Of a stretch of DNA of 64,000 nt, positions 10,050-21,080 are shown piece by piece (position 1 is the first letter of the stretch; the number at the start of each line of letters is the position of its first letter). Location: contig NC_085850.1 in NCBI RefSeq assembly GCF_020906515.1, positions 558,001-622,000 of the forward strand, in the 5' to 3' direction. The notes under the pieces are model-generated. The model was given only the letters and a program-made list of their open reading frames with translations. It made no database searches and was not told the origin of the DNA. The DNA is from Vanrija pseudolonga (lineage: Eukaryota; Basidiomycota; Tremellomycetes; Trichosporonales; Trichosporonaceae). Made by a program: the position numbers and the translations under genes.

Positions 10050-13000
10050 ATGACACACCTCGACCTCTCCCCCGTCACCCTGCTGCTGCAGGAGGTGCAG
10101 ACCGTCACCTCGGCCATGCGGCGCAACCAGCGGTGGGCGAGCGTCCCGGCGTCCACATACGCCGCGACGGGCCTCTCAACGTCCATGTCGCGCCGTGGGC
10201 GGCGCTCTGTCGGCCCCGAGGGGCGCGCAGCCGCGCGACGAGCAGATGACGAGGGAGACCTCATGCTCGGCTTTGTTGAGCTGCGACGCGCGCTCGCCGG
10301 CGTCCGAGGTGGGTTCGCACCTCCAGCTGTTGCTAACCCGCCAGAAGTCACAGCCCTCACCCCCCTCGCCATCGTGTCCCCCTTCATCGCGCTCATCCGC
10401 TCCCCGCTCACCTCGGGCCCAATAACCTCGCTGGCGCTGACCTCGCTCCACTCTATCAGCCTGCACATCCTGCCCCTGTACCTACCGGCGTCGCCGCCTC
10501 CGCCAATCGGCCCAGCAAGCCCGCTGCAGCTCGCGCTCGTGCACGTCACCAGCGCGCTCGCGCTGTGCCGCTTCCCGTCGTCGTCGCCGCAGCAGGACGA
10601 GCTCGTGCTCCTCCGCCTCCTGCGCGTGATTGAAGCGCTCGCCGTGCCAAACCTGCCCGACACGGACGTCGGCTCCCCCGAATCAGCTGGCCGCGTGCCC
10701 CAGTGCCTTCTGGACCACATGGGCGACGAGAGCGTGTGCGAGCTGCTCGAGGTCGGACTCGGCATGCTCGCCCGTGGACGCCTCAGCGACGGCTTGAGAT
10801 CCAGCGCTCAGCTCTGTGTCCAGGCTATTACGCGCGCAGCGTTCGTTCGCCTTCGCTCGCTGAGTGCCGAGGACGTCGAGGCTGCGCTCAACTCGCGCAA
10901 CGCCGACAAGATCAAGGAGAGCGTTACCGTTCCGGGGCACCGCGCCTCCACCGAGGCGGCAAAGAAGGAGCCGGCGCCGGAGCCCGCAGCAGAAAAGGTG
11001 GAGGAGGAGAAGGAGACTGAGGCTGCGACCGATGCCGCCGACGCGACTCCCAAGGCTGAGGCCAAGGCGCTTCCCGACGACGTCGACGCCGACCAGCCCC
11101 CACAGTTCGCGCCGTACGGCCTCCCGACCCTCCTCGAGCTGCTGCGCGTGCTCATCGCATTACTCAACCCCACGGACCAGGCGCACACCGACTCGATGCG
11201 GTTGTCGGCCCTTGCAGTGCTCAACACGGCGCTCGAGGTCGGCGGTCTGAGTATTGGCAGCTGGCCAGAACTACGCGAGGGTGTGCGTGACGAGGGAACG
11301 AGGCATCTCTTCCAGCTCACGCGGTCCGACTCGCCGGTGCTGCTCTCCCAGTCGCTGAGAACGACGTCGACGCTGTTCGCGACCCTTCTACCCCATCTCA
11401 AGCTGCAGCTTGAGCTCTTCCTCTCCTATCTTGTCGACCGTCTCACACCACCAAATCCCAGCCCTATTCCTCAGCACCTCCTCCGCTCTGAGGTGTCGCG
11501 CCCCGGCTCCCCCAGCCCGAACCGCGGCACGACGACGGCCGACGGTGGTCACGAGGATTCCGGCCGGCCCGAGACGCCGGCAGCGGTCACACCCAAGCCG
11601 TATGCTCTCCTGCCGCCCGTGTCGAGCGAGTCGAAGGAGCTCTGGCTCGAGACCCTCACCCAGATCGCCTCGCGTCCCAGCTTCATGGTCGACCTCTGGG
11701 TCAACTACGACTGCTCGACCGACAGCGAGGACCTTTTTGAGCGCCTCGTCGCATTCCTCACACGCGGAGTGTACCCCGCTGGACCCAAGCCGGACGGCTC
11801 AACCATCTTCGAGGGGCTGGAGAATGCGCAGCTGCTCTGCCTCGAGATTATCCTCTCGTACATTGACTCGATGGCGAAGCGTCTCGACGACCCCCATGAG
11901 CAGTGGCCCGAGGATGCTCTATCAATCGGCGAGCTCCTGACAGCCAAGTCTCGGAAGGCCTTGCTTATTGCCGGTGCGGCCCAGTTCAACATCAAGCCCA
12001 AGGTCGGCATTGAGGCTCTGGAGAAGAACGGTACGATCGTGCCAGATGAGGGTGAGGGAACGCCCGAGGAGAAGCGGACCCGTGGCATTGCAAAGTTCCT
12101 CCGCAACACACCACGTCTCGACAAGAAGCTGCTCGGCGAGTACATTTCGCGTCCGGACCAGCTCGATCTGCTCAAGGCATTCATCGGGCTCTTCAACTTC
12201 AAGGGCAAGACAATCGCCGATGCGCTGCGTGAGCTTCTGGAGACGTTCCGTTTGCCAGGCGAGGCTCAGCCAATTGGGCGCATCACCGAGGTCTTCTCGC
12301 AGCACCTGTTCTCGTTCCAGCCTCCTGAGATTGCTACGGAAGACGCGGCCTATGTGCTTGCCTACTCGGTCATCATGCTCAACACCGACTTGCATAACCC
12401 CCAAAACAGAAAGCGCATGACCATCGAGGACTATCGCCGCAACGTCCGTGGTGTCAATGACGGTGCCGACTTTGACCCCGACTACCTCGCTGCCATCCAC
12501 GATTCGATTCGCAAGCGCGAGATCATCCTGCCAGAGGAGCACGTCGGCCAGCCTGGATTCGACTACGCATGGAAGTCGTTGATGCAGCGTTCCCGCACCG
12601 CCGGGACGACCATCTCCGTCAACACACCGGCGTTCGACGAGCCCATGTTCAAGCTGTCGTGGCGTCCGATTGTCGGCTCGATTGCATACGCGTTCACCGT
12701 GTCGGCAACCGACGAGCATGTCATCCAGCAGGCCATCACTGGCTTCCGCCAGTGTGCTACTCTCGCTGGTCACTTTGCTCTCCCTGAGGTGTTCGACACG
12801 ATCGTGCAGTCGCTATCGCCAGCAACTGGCCTGTTGGACGACACCGAGGAGGGGTACCAGATGGGCAACTACCAGACGGTCGAGCGCGACGGTGTGTCGC
12901 TCACCATCTCACCGTTGGCTATTCGCTTTGGCCAGAGTTATCGCTCCCAGCTGGCCACTGTCGTCCTGTTCACCATTGGTAACGGCAACGCCAACACGAT

Positions 13001-14914
13001 CCGCGAGGGCTGGAACCAGATCTTTGAAATGTTCCAGACATTGTTCCTGCACATGCTCCTCCCGGCGCCCATGCTCCAGATGGAGGACTTCCTGGCTGGT
13101 ACCACGGTGATTCCGATGAGGGTTGCCGCGCAGACTGCGCCACCGGAGCGCGGATCGCAGGGCGGTGGCCTGCTGTCGACCCTGTCGTCGTACCTCCTCA
13201 GCCCGTACGGCGCAAGCAACGACGCTCTGCAAACCGAGGCCACGGAGGAGGATGTCGAGAGCGCGCTCGTGGCGGTCGACTCGCTCGCGTCGTGCAAGCT
13301 TGAAGAGCTCTACGCCGAGATCCTGCAGCTTGAGGTCGACGCGCTCATCCCCGCCCTCCGTGCTATCCGGGCCCTTGCCGAGATCCGCACGACCCACCGC
13401 CTCGAGCCGCGCGAAACCCCCGACGGACCCATGCGCTTCGAGGGCCAGCTGCCTTACGACCCAGCGTGCGTCTTCAACCTCGAGCTCCTGGTCAGCCTGG
13501 CTGCCCGCGGCAAGGAGCACATCGCGGAGACGTGGCCTATTGTGTTCGAGTACATCTCGGCCCTTCTGTCGTCGGCGCAGAGCTACAGCGTGCTGTTGAT
13601 TGAGCGCGCGGTTGTGGGCCTCCTGCGGCTGTGTCTCATCGTCTCGGAACAGCCCGAGCTCCGCGACCAGCTGTACATTGCCCTGGATGTCCTCCGCAGC
13701 CTGCCGTCGTCGGTGCTGAACGCTGTCGCAGAGCAGCTGATGGCCGGCGTTGGCAAGATTCTGGAGAAGGACGCTGGCGTGGTCAAGTCGCAGACCGAGT
13801 GGGGCCTCATTATCGCCCTGTTCCGCGCGACTGTCGCCCACCCCGAGGCGAGCAAGGTGACGCTTGCCATTGTCCAGCGCATGGCGAACGGCGGCGAGCC
13901 TGGCGTCACGACCGACAACTTTGCCGGCGTCGTCGCCCTTCTCGACGAGTTTGCCACTGCTGCGGGTGCTGCCGCCGCTGGCCGCCTGCAACCCAGCCGA
14001 CGAACTAGCGGCAACGTGGCCCCGACCCTTGGCCCCACGGTCGAGCGCGGCCTCACTGCCCTCGACTCGCTGTACGAGCTCCGCAACGCGATCCCCCAGC
14101 TCATTGCCAAGAGCGGCAAGTCGAGCAAGGAGGCGTTCAACACGTTCTGGCTGCCGCCGCTGCTTGTCATCGGCAAGCAGTGTGTCAATGGCCACCGTGA
14201 AATTAGACAGCGCGCCATCTCGTACCTGCAGCGCTTACTGCTCTCGCCGCAGCTCATGGCTGCCGACGAGTCGACTCTGCCGATCATCTTCGACCGGGTT
14301 CTGTTCCCGGTGCTCGACGAGCTCCTCAAGCCGCAGGCGTACGAGCGTGACCCTACGGGCGTCATTGAGATGCGCCTGCGCGCAGCGACGCTACTGTGCA
14401 AGGTGTTCCTGCAGTATGTTGTCGGCCTTCAGGAGATGGAGAACTCGGCGACTGTGGGACCCCAGTTTGTGCGCGTCCTGGACAAGCTGGAGCGCTTCCT
14501 CCGAGGAGATCGGGACATGCTGGTGAGTGATGGCGTGACGTCAATGTTTGTTTGTGTGGCCATGTCTGACACCCCCCACAGAACGAGGTTTCCGAATCGC
14601 TCAAGAACCTCGTCCTGGTCATGTACTCCGCCAACGTGCTCGTACCGCCTGCAATTGGCGCGACACTCGAGACGGACAAGCGGACAAAGGACCAGAGGGA
14701 TCTGTGGGAGGCTGCCGCGCCCCGCATTGAACGCATGGCTCCGGGATTCCTGGCCGATGCCCTCGCCCCGCAGCCCGAGGTGGCCCCGACGTCACCATCA
14801 GCAAAACACAAGGCACGAGCGAGTGAGGATGCCGCTGTTGCTGCGGATGGAGCCCCAGCGGCGGCGAGCGGTGACCCAAACACCACCACGAGTGCTAACG
14901 GCGGGGCAGAGTGA
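10050..14914 (+). CDS. GEA1: Sec7-domain ARF guanine-nucleotide exchange factor (Gea/GBF1 type)
   Basis: This large exchange factor activates Arf GTPases at the early Golgi for COPI coat formation. Three exons (10050-10308, 10345-14522, 14582-14914) give 1589 residues. The N-terminal DCB/HUS part includes the conserved IRSPLTSGPITSLALTSL stretch. The Sec7 domain lies at about residues 615-815 with the catalytic loop FRLPGEAQ (catalytic Glu near residue 725) and MLNTDLHNPQ (near 765). Long HDS-type helical regions follow, and a Ser/Ala/Glu-rich tail ends the protein. Size and order match Gea/GBF1 rather than the larger Sec7/BIG group. An Ala/Glu-rich insert sits at about residues 300-340. Intron 1 is 36 nt, has a GCTAAC branch site and stays open in frame, so it could be missed by gene finders. 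Start ATG 10050 follows a C-rich leader and matches the family start (MTHLDLSPVTLLLQE). Confidence 0.94.
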
Positions 14915-15737
14915 GCTTGTGGTTCGGCCCGGCATAAACGGCGCCGGTTGCGAGAGACGAAGAATGCTAGAAGATTGCGACGGGGTTATGCGTTAGCGAC
15001 GCGTCGTGCAACGTGCTTGGAGCAGCATAGCGTAGGGGGGAGGAGATATTTGAGATAGAGATGGAAGGGTATGCAGGGCACCATGGACTGTTATGGCCAA
15101 CGTCATGGCAAAAGTGGCCATAATGATTATGGCCGATAATGTGATGGCCAATCTCGGTGGGGTGGCCGAGGGCACGAGACCCGAGGCGGAGAGTCGGTGG
15201 GAGGGCGTGGCGCGTTGCAGCTGGTGGCACGTGAACAAAAACTGATTAGGAATCTGTAAAAATGTGGTCTGCGGATGTCTCCGGAGCGGCCAGAATGCGC
15301 TTGCTATGGTGAGGACCTCGCTTGGCCCACTCTGGGCAGCTGATAGAGATCAGCCCGGGAGGAACATGGGTGGGTCGGTGGGTCGGGCTGGGCGCTGCTA
15401 TCGCTCGCGTCGTCGGTGGCCAAGCTACGTGCCGGCGCGCACAATGCCCCCCCGCCCACGTACACACCGACAAGAGCCGTGCGGTGAGCAAGCAGGCAGG
15501 CAGCAGGCATTATGGCCAATTCCTGCGATGCGATGCGATCCCGCAAGCCGGTCCCATCGGTCGGTGCGTTGCGTCGCGCGTTGACACGCCACAGCCCCCA
15601 CAAAACTTGCCGCTGCACCAGCAACAACATATTTACATCAACAAGGTGTCTTGCCGTCCACTGGATCTTTCCACTGCTGGACCGAGTCATCGCCACTGCA
15701 CCACTGATAACCATCTCCCCTCGACTCGCCCGCGCCA
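14915..15737. other. Intergenic region between the ARF-GEF gene and GLY1
   Basis: No gene is supported. The first part holds a cluster of ATGGCC motifs (15090-15150), including a 19-bp palindrome. The second part is the GLY1 promoter. Confidence 0.6.
15116..15134. repeat. 19-bp palindrome
   Basis: GGCCATAATGATTATGGCC is a perfect inverted repeat with 9-bp arms and a single central base, in an AT-richer patch downstream of the ARF-GEF gene. Further TTATGGCC and TGATGGCC copies flank it. It could be a 3' hairpin or a dimeric protein site. Confidence 0.7.
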
Positions 15738-17660
15738 ATGACCCGCGTCCTCTCACCAAAGTCTATCACGGCGGCACGCACAGCCAGTGCCGCGAGCCTC
15801 CACACGTCGGCCGTCGCCCGCGCCAAATCGACCCCGCCGTCGGCGTCAGCCGCCCGCCCAGCAAAGCCGGCAGCAACCCCACTATCCTCGCTTCTCCTGC
15901 CCTCGTTTAAAGGCTCCAACTCTTCGTCGTCGTCAACATCACCCACCCGCCGCGCAGCATCACACACCGCCATGCCTACCACCACCAGCCCGTACTCTGT
16001 CCCCCGGACCAGCGCGCAGATCTCGGAGGAGGTCAGCGAGGCCGTTGCGGGCAAGGAGAACGTCCAGCGCTTGCAGCGCCTCCAGCGCGACTTTAGGAGT
16101 GAGTAGTAGTTTGTTTTGGTGATGGGCGCGATGGGGCGGCCTTTCGGCAGGCAAGGGCGGGGCGGGGCGATAGGCTGTGTGTGTGCTGGGCGTGTGGGGC
16201 CATCATACGCCCCCTCGCTCGGCTCGTATCGGCGTCGCTGTTGTTGTTGGCACTGCCGATGCCATCGGGGTGGGGCCGGTCGCTTGCCGACGCATCAGCG
16301 CGGCGACGCTGCGACACCCCGCAATACATGGCTCCACCTATGCTGCATCCAACCACGCAGGTGCTCGCCACCTGATGCACCTGCATGCCGCACCACATCA
16401 CACCACATGGGCACTGCGCTGGCGTCGTCGCCAGCCGTAGTCGCCGCCGCTGCCGCTGCCGAAGATTGCCGCCGGCATGTCGCCCCTCAACGGCCGGATC
16501 CACACACCACACGCCAAACACATGACCCACGCTAACCACCCACCGCAGGCGACACCTTCACGATGCCGACCGACGCGCAGCTGCTCGTGTCGCTGCGCGC
16601 GTCGCGCGGAGACGACGTGTACCACGAGGACCCGTCGACCGCGGCGCTCGAGGAGCGCATCGCCAAGATGACGGGCAAGGAGGCGGCGCTGTTCGGCGCG
16701 TCGGGCACCATGACCAACCAGCTCGTCATCCGCACGCACATGAAGCAGCCGCCGCACTCGGTCATCACGGACCACCGCGCCCACGTGCACATGCTCGAGG
16801 CGGGCGGCATTGCCATGTTCTCGCAGGCGACGACGCACGGCATCACGCCGGCCAACGGCATCCACCTCACCGCCGAGGACATTGAGCCCGCCCTCCAGCT
16901 CGGCACCAACATCCACATTGCGCCCACCAAGCTCGTGTGCCTCGAGAACACGCTCTCGGGCATCATCTTCCCCCAGGAGGAGGTCGTGCGCATCGGCGAG
17001 CTCGTGCACAAGAACGACATCCAGCTGCACCTCGACGGCGCGCGCATGTGGAACGTTGCCGCGGCCGAGATTGAGCGCCGCGGCCTCAACCCCGGCGACG
17101 AGGGCGTGCGCACCGCGGTCCTCACCGAGCTGCTGGCGCCGTTCGACTCGGCGTCGCTGTGTCTCTCCAAGGGCATTGGCGCGCCGATCGGCTCGGCGAT
17201 CGTCGGCACAAAGGAGTTTATCGAGCGCGCGCGCTGGTTCCGCAAGATGTTTGGCGGCGGCGTCCGCCAGTCGGGCGGCGTGGCCGCCAGCGCAGACTAT
17301 GCGCTCACGCACCACTTCCCCCGGCTGGCGGGCACGCACGTGCTCGCGCGCCGTCTGGCCGCGGGGCTCGAGAGTGTCGGCTGCGGCATCGTCGCGCCGG
17401 TCGACACGAGCATGGTCTTCTTCGACCCCACGCCGCTGGGCCTGACCATCGGCGAGATCTGCGACGCGCTCGCCGCACTGCCCAACCCCATCAACCTGAA
17501 CGCCAACCGCGTCGTCCTGCACCACCAGACGTCGCCCGAGGCCGTCGACGACTTCATCGCCGAGGTCGAGCGCCTCGCGGCGCTTGTGCCGGCTGAGAAG
17601 CGCGCCGCGGGGGCTGCGGCCGGCGTAGGGGCTTCGGCGACCGTCAAGCTCGGCTACTAG
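15738..17660 (+). CDS. GLY1: Low-specificity L-threonine aldolase
   Basis: This PLP enzyme cleaves L-threonine or allo-threonine to glycine and acetaldehyde. Two exons (15738-16098 and 16549-17660) join as DFRSDTFTMPT, the classic aldolase N-terminal motif, and give 490 residues from ATG 15738. The fold-type I features include HLDGARMWN (cofactor-binding Asp) and SLCLSKGIGAPIGS with the Schiff-base Lys. A second in-frame ATG at 15972 would give 412 residues, the usual cytosolic length. The 78 extra residues (MTRVLSPKSITAARTASAAS...) are rich in Arg, Ser, Thr and Ala and lack acidic residues at the start, as in a mitochondrial presequence. ATG 15738 has C at -3 and ATG 15972 has G at -3. The single intron is 450 nt, far longer than most in this window. 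Confidence 0.93.
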
Positions 17661-18208
17661 GCGAAGAGAGACGCGGGCGGAGTGAAGAGCAGCAGGCAGA
17701 CAACTAATTGGGTACAGCACCGTAGTGTAATTGGCGATCGTATAGACCACAAGAACAGTGCGCACAATGTTTGAATGTACAGTATTGCATAGGCGTAAAG
17801 TGAGCGAGCGGAGCGAGCGAACGAGCGAGTGTGGTGGGGGGAGAGGTGGCAGGTGTGGCACTGGCAGGGTGACGAGGTGGCATCCGTGGCGCGAACCAGT
17901 CCTGACACTGATACCGACGATGACCACTCTGGGTCAATCGTGATGCCTCGCGACGAGGTTGACCAGGCATCGAGATGCATCAAGCCCAATCAAGACAAGT
18001 ACTTGGATCGGTCCATCGACCGAAGGCTGGCGGTGTCGCCAATGTCGTCATGACGACCGACCGACCCCCTGTGCCTGTTTCTTGCTTGAGAGGCGAACGA
18101 TCCCTCATCACTCAGCCAACATACATCGCCTCTCACCACTCTTCATTCACTCTCCACTCACTTACTCGCTCACCTCTCTCTCTCTCCGTCCAGACTCGCT
18201 CGTACACT
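17661..18208. other. Intergenic region downstream of GLY1
   Basis: No gene is seen. It carries a short GAGCGAGC/GAACGAGC simple repeat at about 17798-17830 and a CT-rich leader (18140-18195) before the next gene. Confidence 0.6.
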
Positions 18209-19211
18209 ATGATGCTGATGGGTCCACTGGCCCTCGTTCTGGCCCTCGCGCGCGCCACCGCCGCTGGCACCACCGCCGCTGGCGGCGCTGCCTTGACCCC
18301 GCACGCCGGTGGCCTCGCTGCCTTGACCCCGCCGCACGACGGCGAGCCCGAGGGCATGACGCGGGGCATCGGCGACTCGACACGCCGTAACTGGACCGAC
18401 GCGGCCGGCAAGACATGGCAAGTCGTCGACCCTAACCCGTCGCGGCTGCCCCTTTCGCCCTGGGGCTTGTGGTTCATGAATATCGAGGACGAGGAATATG
18501 GCTTTCGCTGTGCGTGTGTGTGTGCGTGCGGCGCGGCGCGGTGCTATCGATCGCTGCTTACTGCTGACACCACACCCGCACACAGAGGAGCCGGGCCAGG
18601 TCACGCGCGTGGTGTACATGGGCAGGGGGCCCCGGTGGCCCATCAACATCGAGCCGTGGCCGGCCTTCGACGCCGCGCTGCTGCTGTCCCATCGCTACCG
18701 TAGCGTGTTGTCCGAGGACCTCAACGTGCTCTCATGGGCGGTGGACGGGATCAATAACTCTGCGTTCAGTAGGCCCTTGCTAGGACCATGTAGCTGACAC
18801 CCAGTCCGGTTCGGACGCCACAAAGGCAGGTTGTTCACCATCCACGTGCCGTGAGTCCCCACGAACCCCTCGCGCTCATCCCCAGCAAACACCTCAACCA
18901 GACGGAGAGCGGCTACTTCTTCCGCCTCGCAACGTCTCGGACTGGTCGCGTGGGTGTGGTGTCTGCTCTACTTTGCTTTGTTTGTGGGAGCCTAACCCGC
19001 CGCCGCAGGTACATACCACTACAGCGCAGAGTTTGGGATCAAGACGTACCCGCCCGCCCCGCCGCCCCCGACTGGGCCCCGCCCCGACCTTGTCATCGCG
19101 GTCGGCACGCTGCTCGTCGTGGTGCTTGTTGCCGGCGTGTGGGGGTACAAGGCTTACCGCCGTCGTCGGGAGGCCGCGGGCGCGATCCAGCTGCCGGAGT
19201 CGGAGGGGTGA
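18209..19211 (+). CDS. Predicted secreted/type I single-pass membrane protein, unknown function
   Basis: I do not recognise the family. The first exon starts at ATG 18209 with a hydrophobic signal-like segment (MMLMGPLALVLALARATAAG), then a Thr/Gly-rich stretch and NWTDAAGKTWQVVDPNPSRLP. Later exons read EEPGQVTRVVYMGRG, WPINIEPWPAFD, RFGRHKGRLFTIHVP and NQTESGYFFRLATSRT, with NWT and NQT as candidate N-glycosylation sites. The last exon (from about 19010) has a Pro-rich stem, one hydrophobic helix (DLVIAVGTLLVVVLVAGVW) and a short basic tail, YKAYRRRREAAG. The overall layout is signal, ectodomain, membrane helix, short cytosolic tail. Introns near 18779-18803, 18851-18885 and 18945-19009 are clear in outline. 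The junction after 18510 could not be resolved, because the obvious GT donors give a stop with the best acceptor. Confidence 0.65.
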
Positions 19212-21080
19212 TGTCCGTTGCGGGGGCAGCTTGCGTGGCCTCGAGTATGATATGTACTGTGTTCGCTCTCAATGCCACCCATGCCTCCAGAATTGATGGC
19301 CTGTACGTCCGCCTGCCTCCTCGGCCACGATCGCACGCGCGCCACGCCAACACGCCCGTCGCGTGGCTCTCCCCCACCCAGACTACCGCGGCACCGAGCA
19401 ATCTTTGTGGCAATCAGCGAGATTAAGATTTGTATTTCGGAGGTGGGCAGGTGGTGGGCACTGCGCGGTGGGCTATCAAATGTTACGCTGGCCGCGATGA
19501 CACCGATCCACTCGGCGCGCAGCGGTCGACAATGTCCAGATCTTATTCACGGTCATGCAGGCCGTGGGTGCATGCATCGTTTGACAGACCCGGGGCCCGA
19601 CGACTCGAGGAGCACGCTGCAGCTGCACCCAAGTAACTGGCGCAGAGCAGCAACAGCATGCCGCGCTACGTCATACTCGTCGCTGCTCATTCCTGTCCGG
19701 TTGGTTGCGCTGGGCCCAACCAACCAACTAGCACCGCGCCGCACGCATCTCCGCATGTCCGAGACTACTGATCCTCGCGCTGCTGCTCCATTGCGAGGCT
19801 GCCGAGAACCGAGCGCAGCGCCACGCCACGCGCGCGCAGCTGCAATTCGTCATGGACACCTGCCTAGCCTTGGTGTTGTTCAGAGAACCGGGGGGGATTA
19901 CGACAAGCGCTCGCTCGCCCAAGCCACGCAACGCATCTTGGCAGACCCCGGACGATCTGCAGCGAGGCGAAGCCCTGGACAGGCTGCCCTGCTGCCCCTG
20001 CGGTGGTTAGACTGTGTCCTGCGCTGCGCTGCCTGCTTGCCTGCCTGCTTGCGTCAGGGCCCAACCCAAACCAAGGAATGGATTGCCTCGGTCGCTGCAT
20101 CGTCGTGCGTGCCAAGGTAATTTGTATTTTGGCTGCTCGGTATTTGTAGGATTATCAGTGACAAAGTGACAAAGGGTGCGCCACGGCGGCGTCGTCGTTG
20201 CGGCGCGGCGGAAGATCGCCTTGGAACGCAAGCTGCGGCAGACAGGTACTGCTGCATGCAGGTCGTCGGAAGCCGGCCTTTGCGTCGTCGTAGTGCCTGC
20301 TGCTCATGTACTGAACAAGTACCTGGCGGCGGTCAGGTCAGGTCAGGCAGGACAGGACAGTCTCAAGGCCAAGGCGGCATTGATCCCACCCCACTTCCAA
20401 GAAGGCACCCCACCCGGCATCGCACACCTGACTCGCCTACCCAACCAGCATCATCATCGCTACCGAGTCCCCCGCGGACTCACTCACTCCTCGTCCCCCA
20501 ATTCACTCACTCATCGCACTCTTGTACTGCACGACCCCCCCCCCCCCCCCCCCCCTCGACATCCTCGCATCTACTACTGGTGCTGCTACTGCTGTGAGCA
20601 TCCCCCCCTTGCACCTCCCCCCAACGCCCCCTCCGGTGGGAATCCGCCATCGACGGCTATTCCCGGTAAAGGCACTGGCCGCTTCTCCGTCGTCGCTTGC
20701 CCCCCCATCGACCCGACCGACCGACCGCCCGACATCTCCATCACATCACACTCATCGGCTGCTCGACTCCCCCCCTTGCCCCCTCCCTCTTTCCTACATC
20801 AACCAGCCCAGCAGCAAACACACACTCTCTTATCACCACACCCTCGGTACCGTTGCTTGGCAGCAGACGAACACCGCCCTCAACCCGCGGTACACGCGCC
20901 GCGCCTGTCTCATCCGCCCGGTCCTCGTTTGCCCACTCATCTGTAAGTGCCGTAACACACTCGGCTCAAGTGTTCCACTACTGCTGAAATGTTTGGCTGA
21001 CGTTGTGCGTGCTTCTCGTGCACTGGTCGTCTAACTGCAGCAGCATCCGCTCAAGACCGCCCTTCTTCCGCATCGCAGTC
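19212..21080. other. Long intergenic region before the phosphodiesterase gene
   Basis: Nothing here looks like a conserved gene. A plus-strand open frame (19272-20120) is long but has the composition and Arg/Pro/Ala bias of noncoding GC-rich DNA. A run of about 21 C lies at 20535-20555. The rest is C/T-rich and probably a long promoter or leader. Confidence 0.5.
20535..20555 (+). repeat. Poly-C tract
   Basis: An uninterrupted run of about 21 cytosines. Such runs are prone to length change in replication and in sequencing, so the exact count may be an assembly artefact. Confidence 0.8.

Noticed and set aside
12909-14195. Long minus-strand open frame opposite the ARF-GEF
   Set aside because: Shadow of the GEA1 coding strand with no independent features.
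16398-17927. 509-residue minus-strand open frame opposite GLY1
   Set aside because: It is the antisense shadow of the aldolase exon, a common result of GC-rich codon use; no family motif.
19272-20120. 282-residue plus-strand open frame
   Set aside because: No homology, splice or domain signal; composition matches noncoding flanks.
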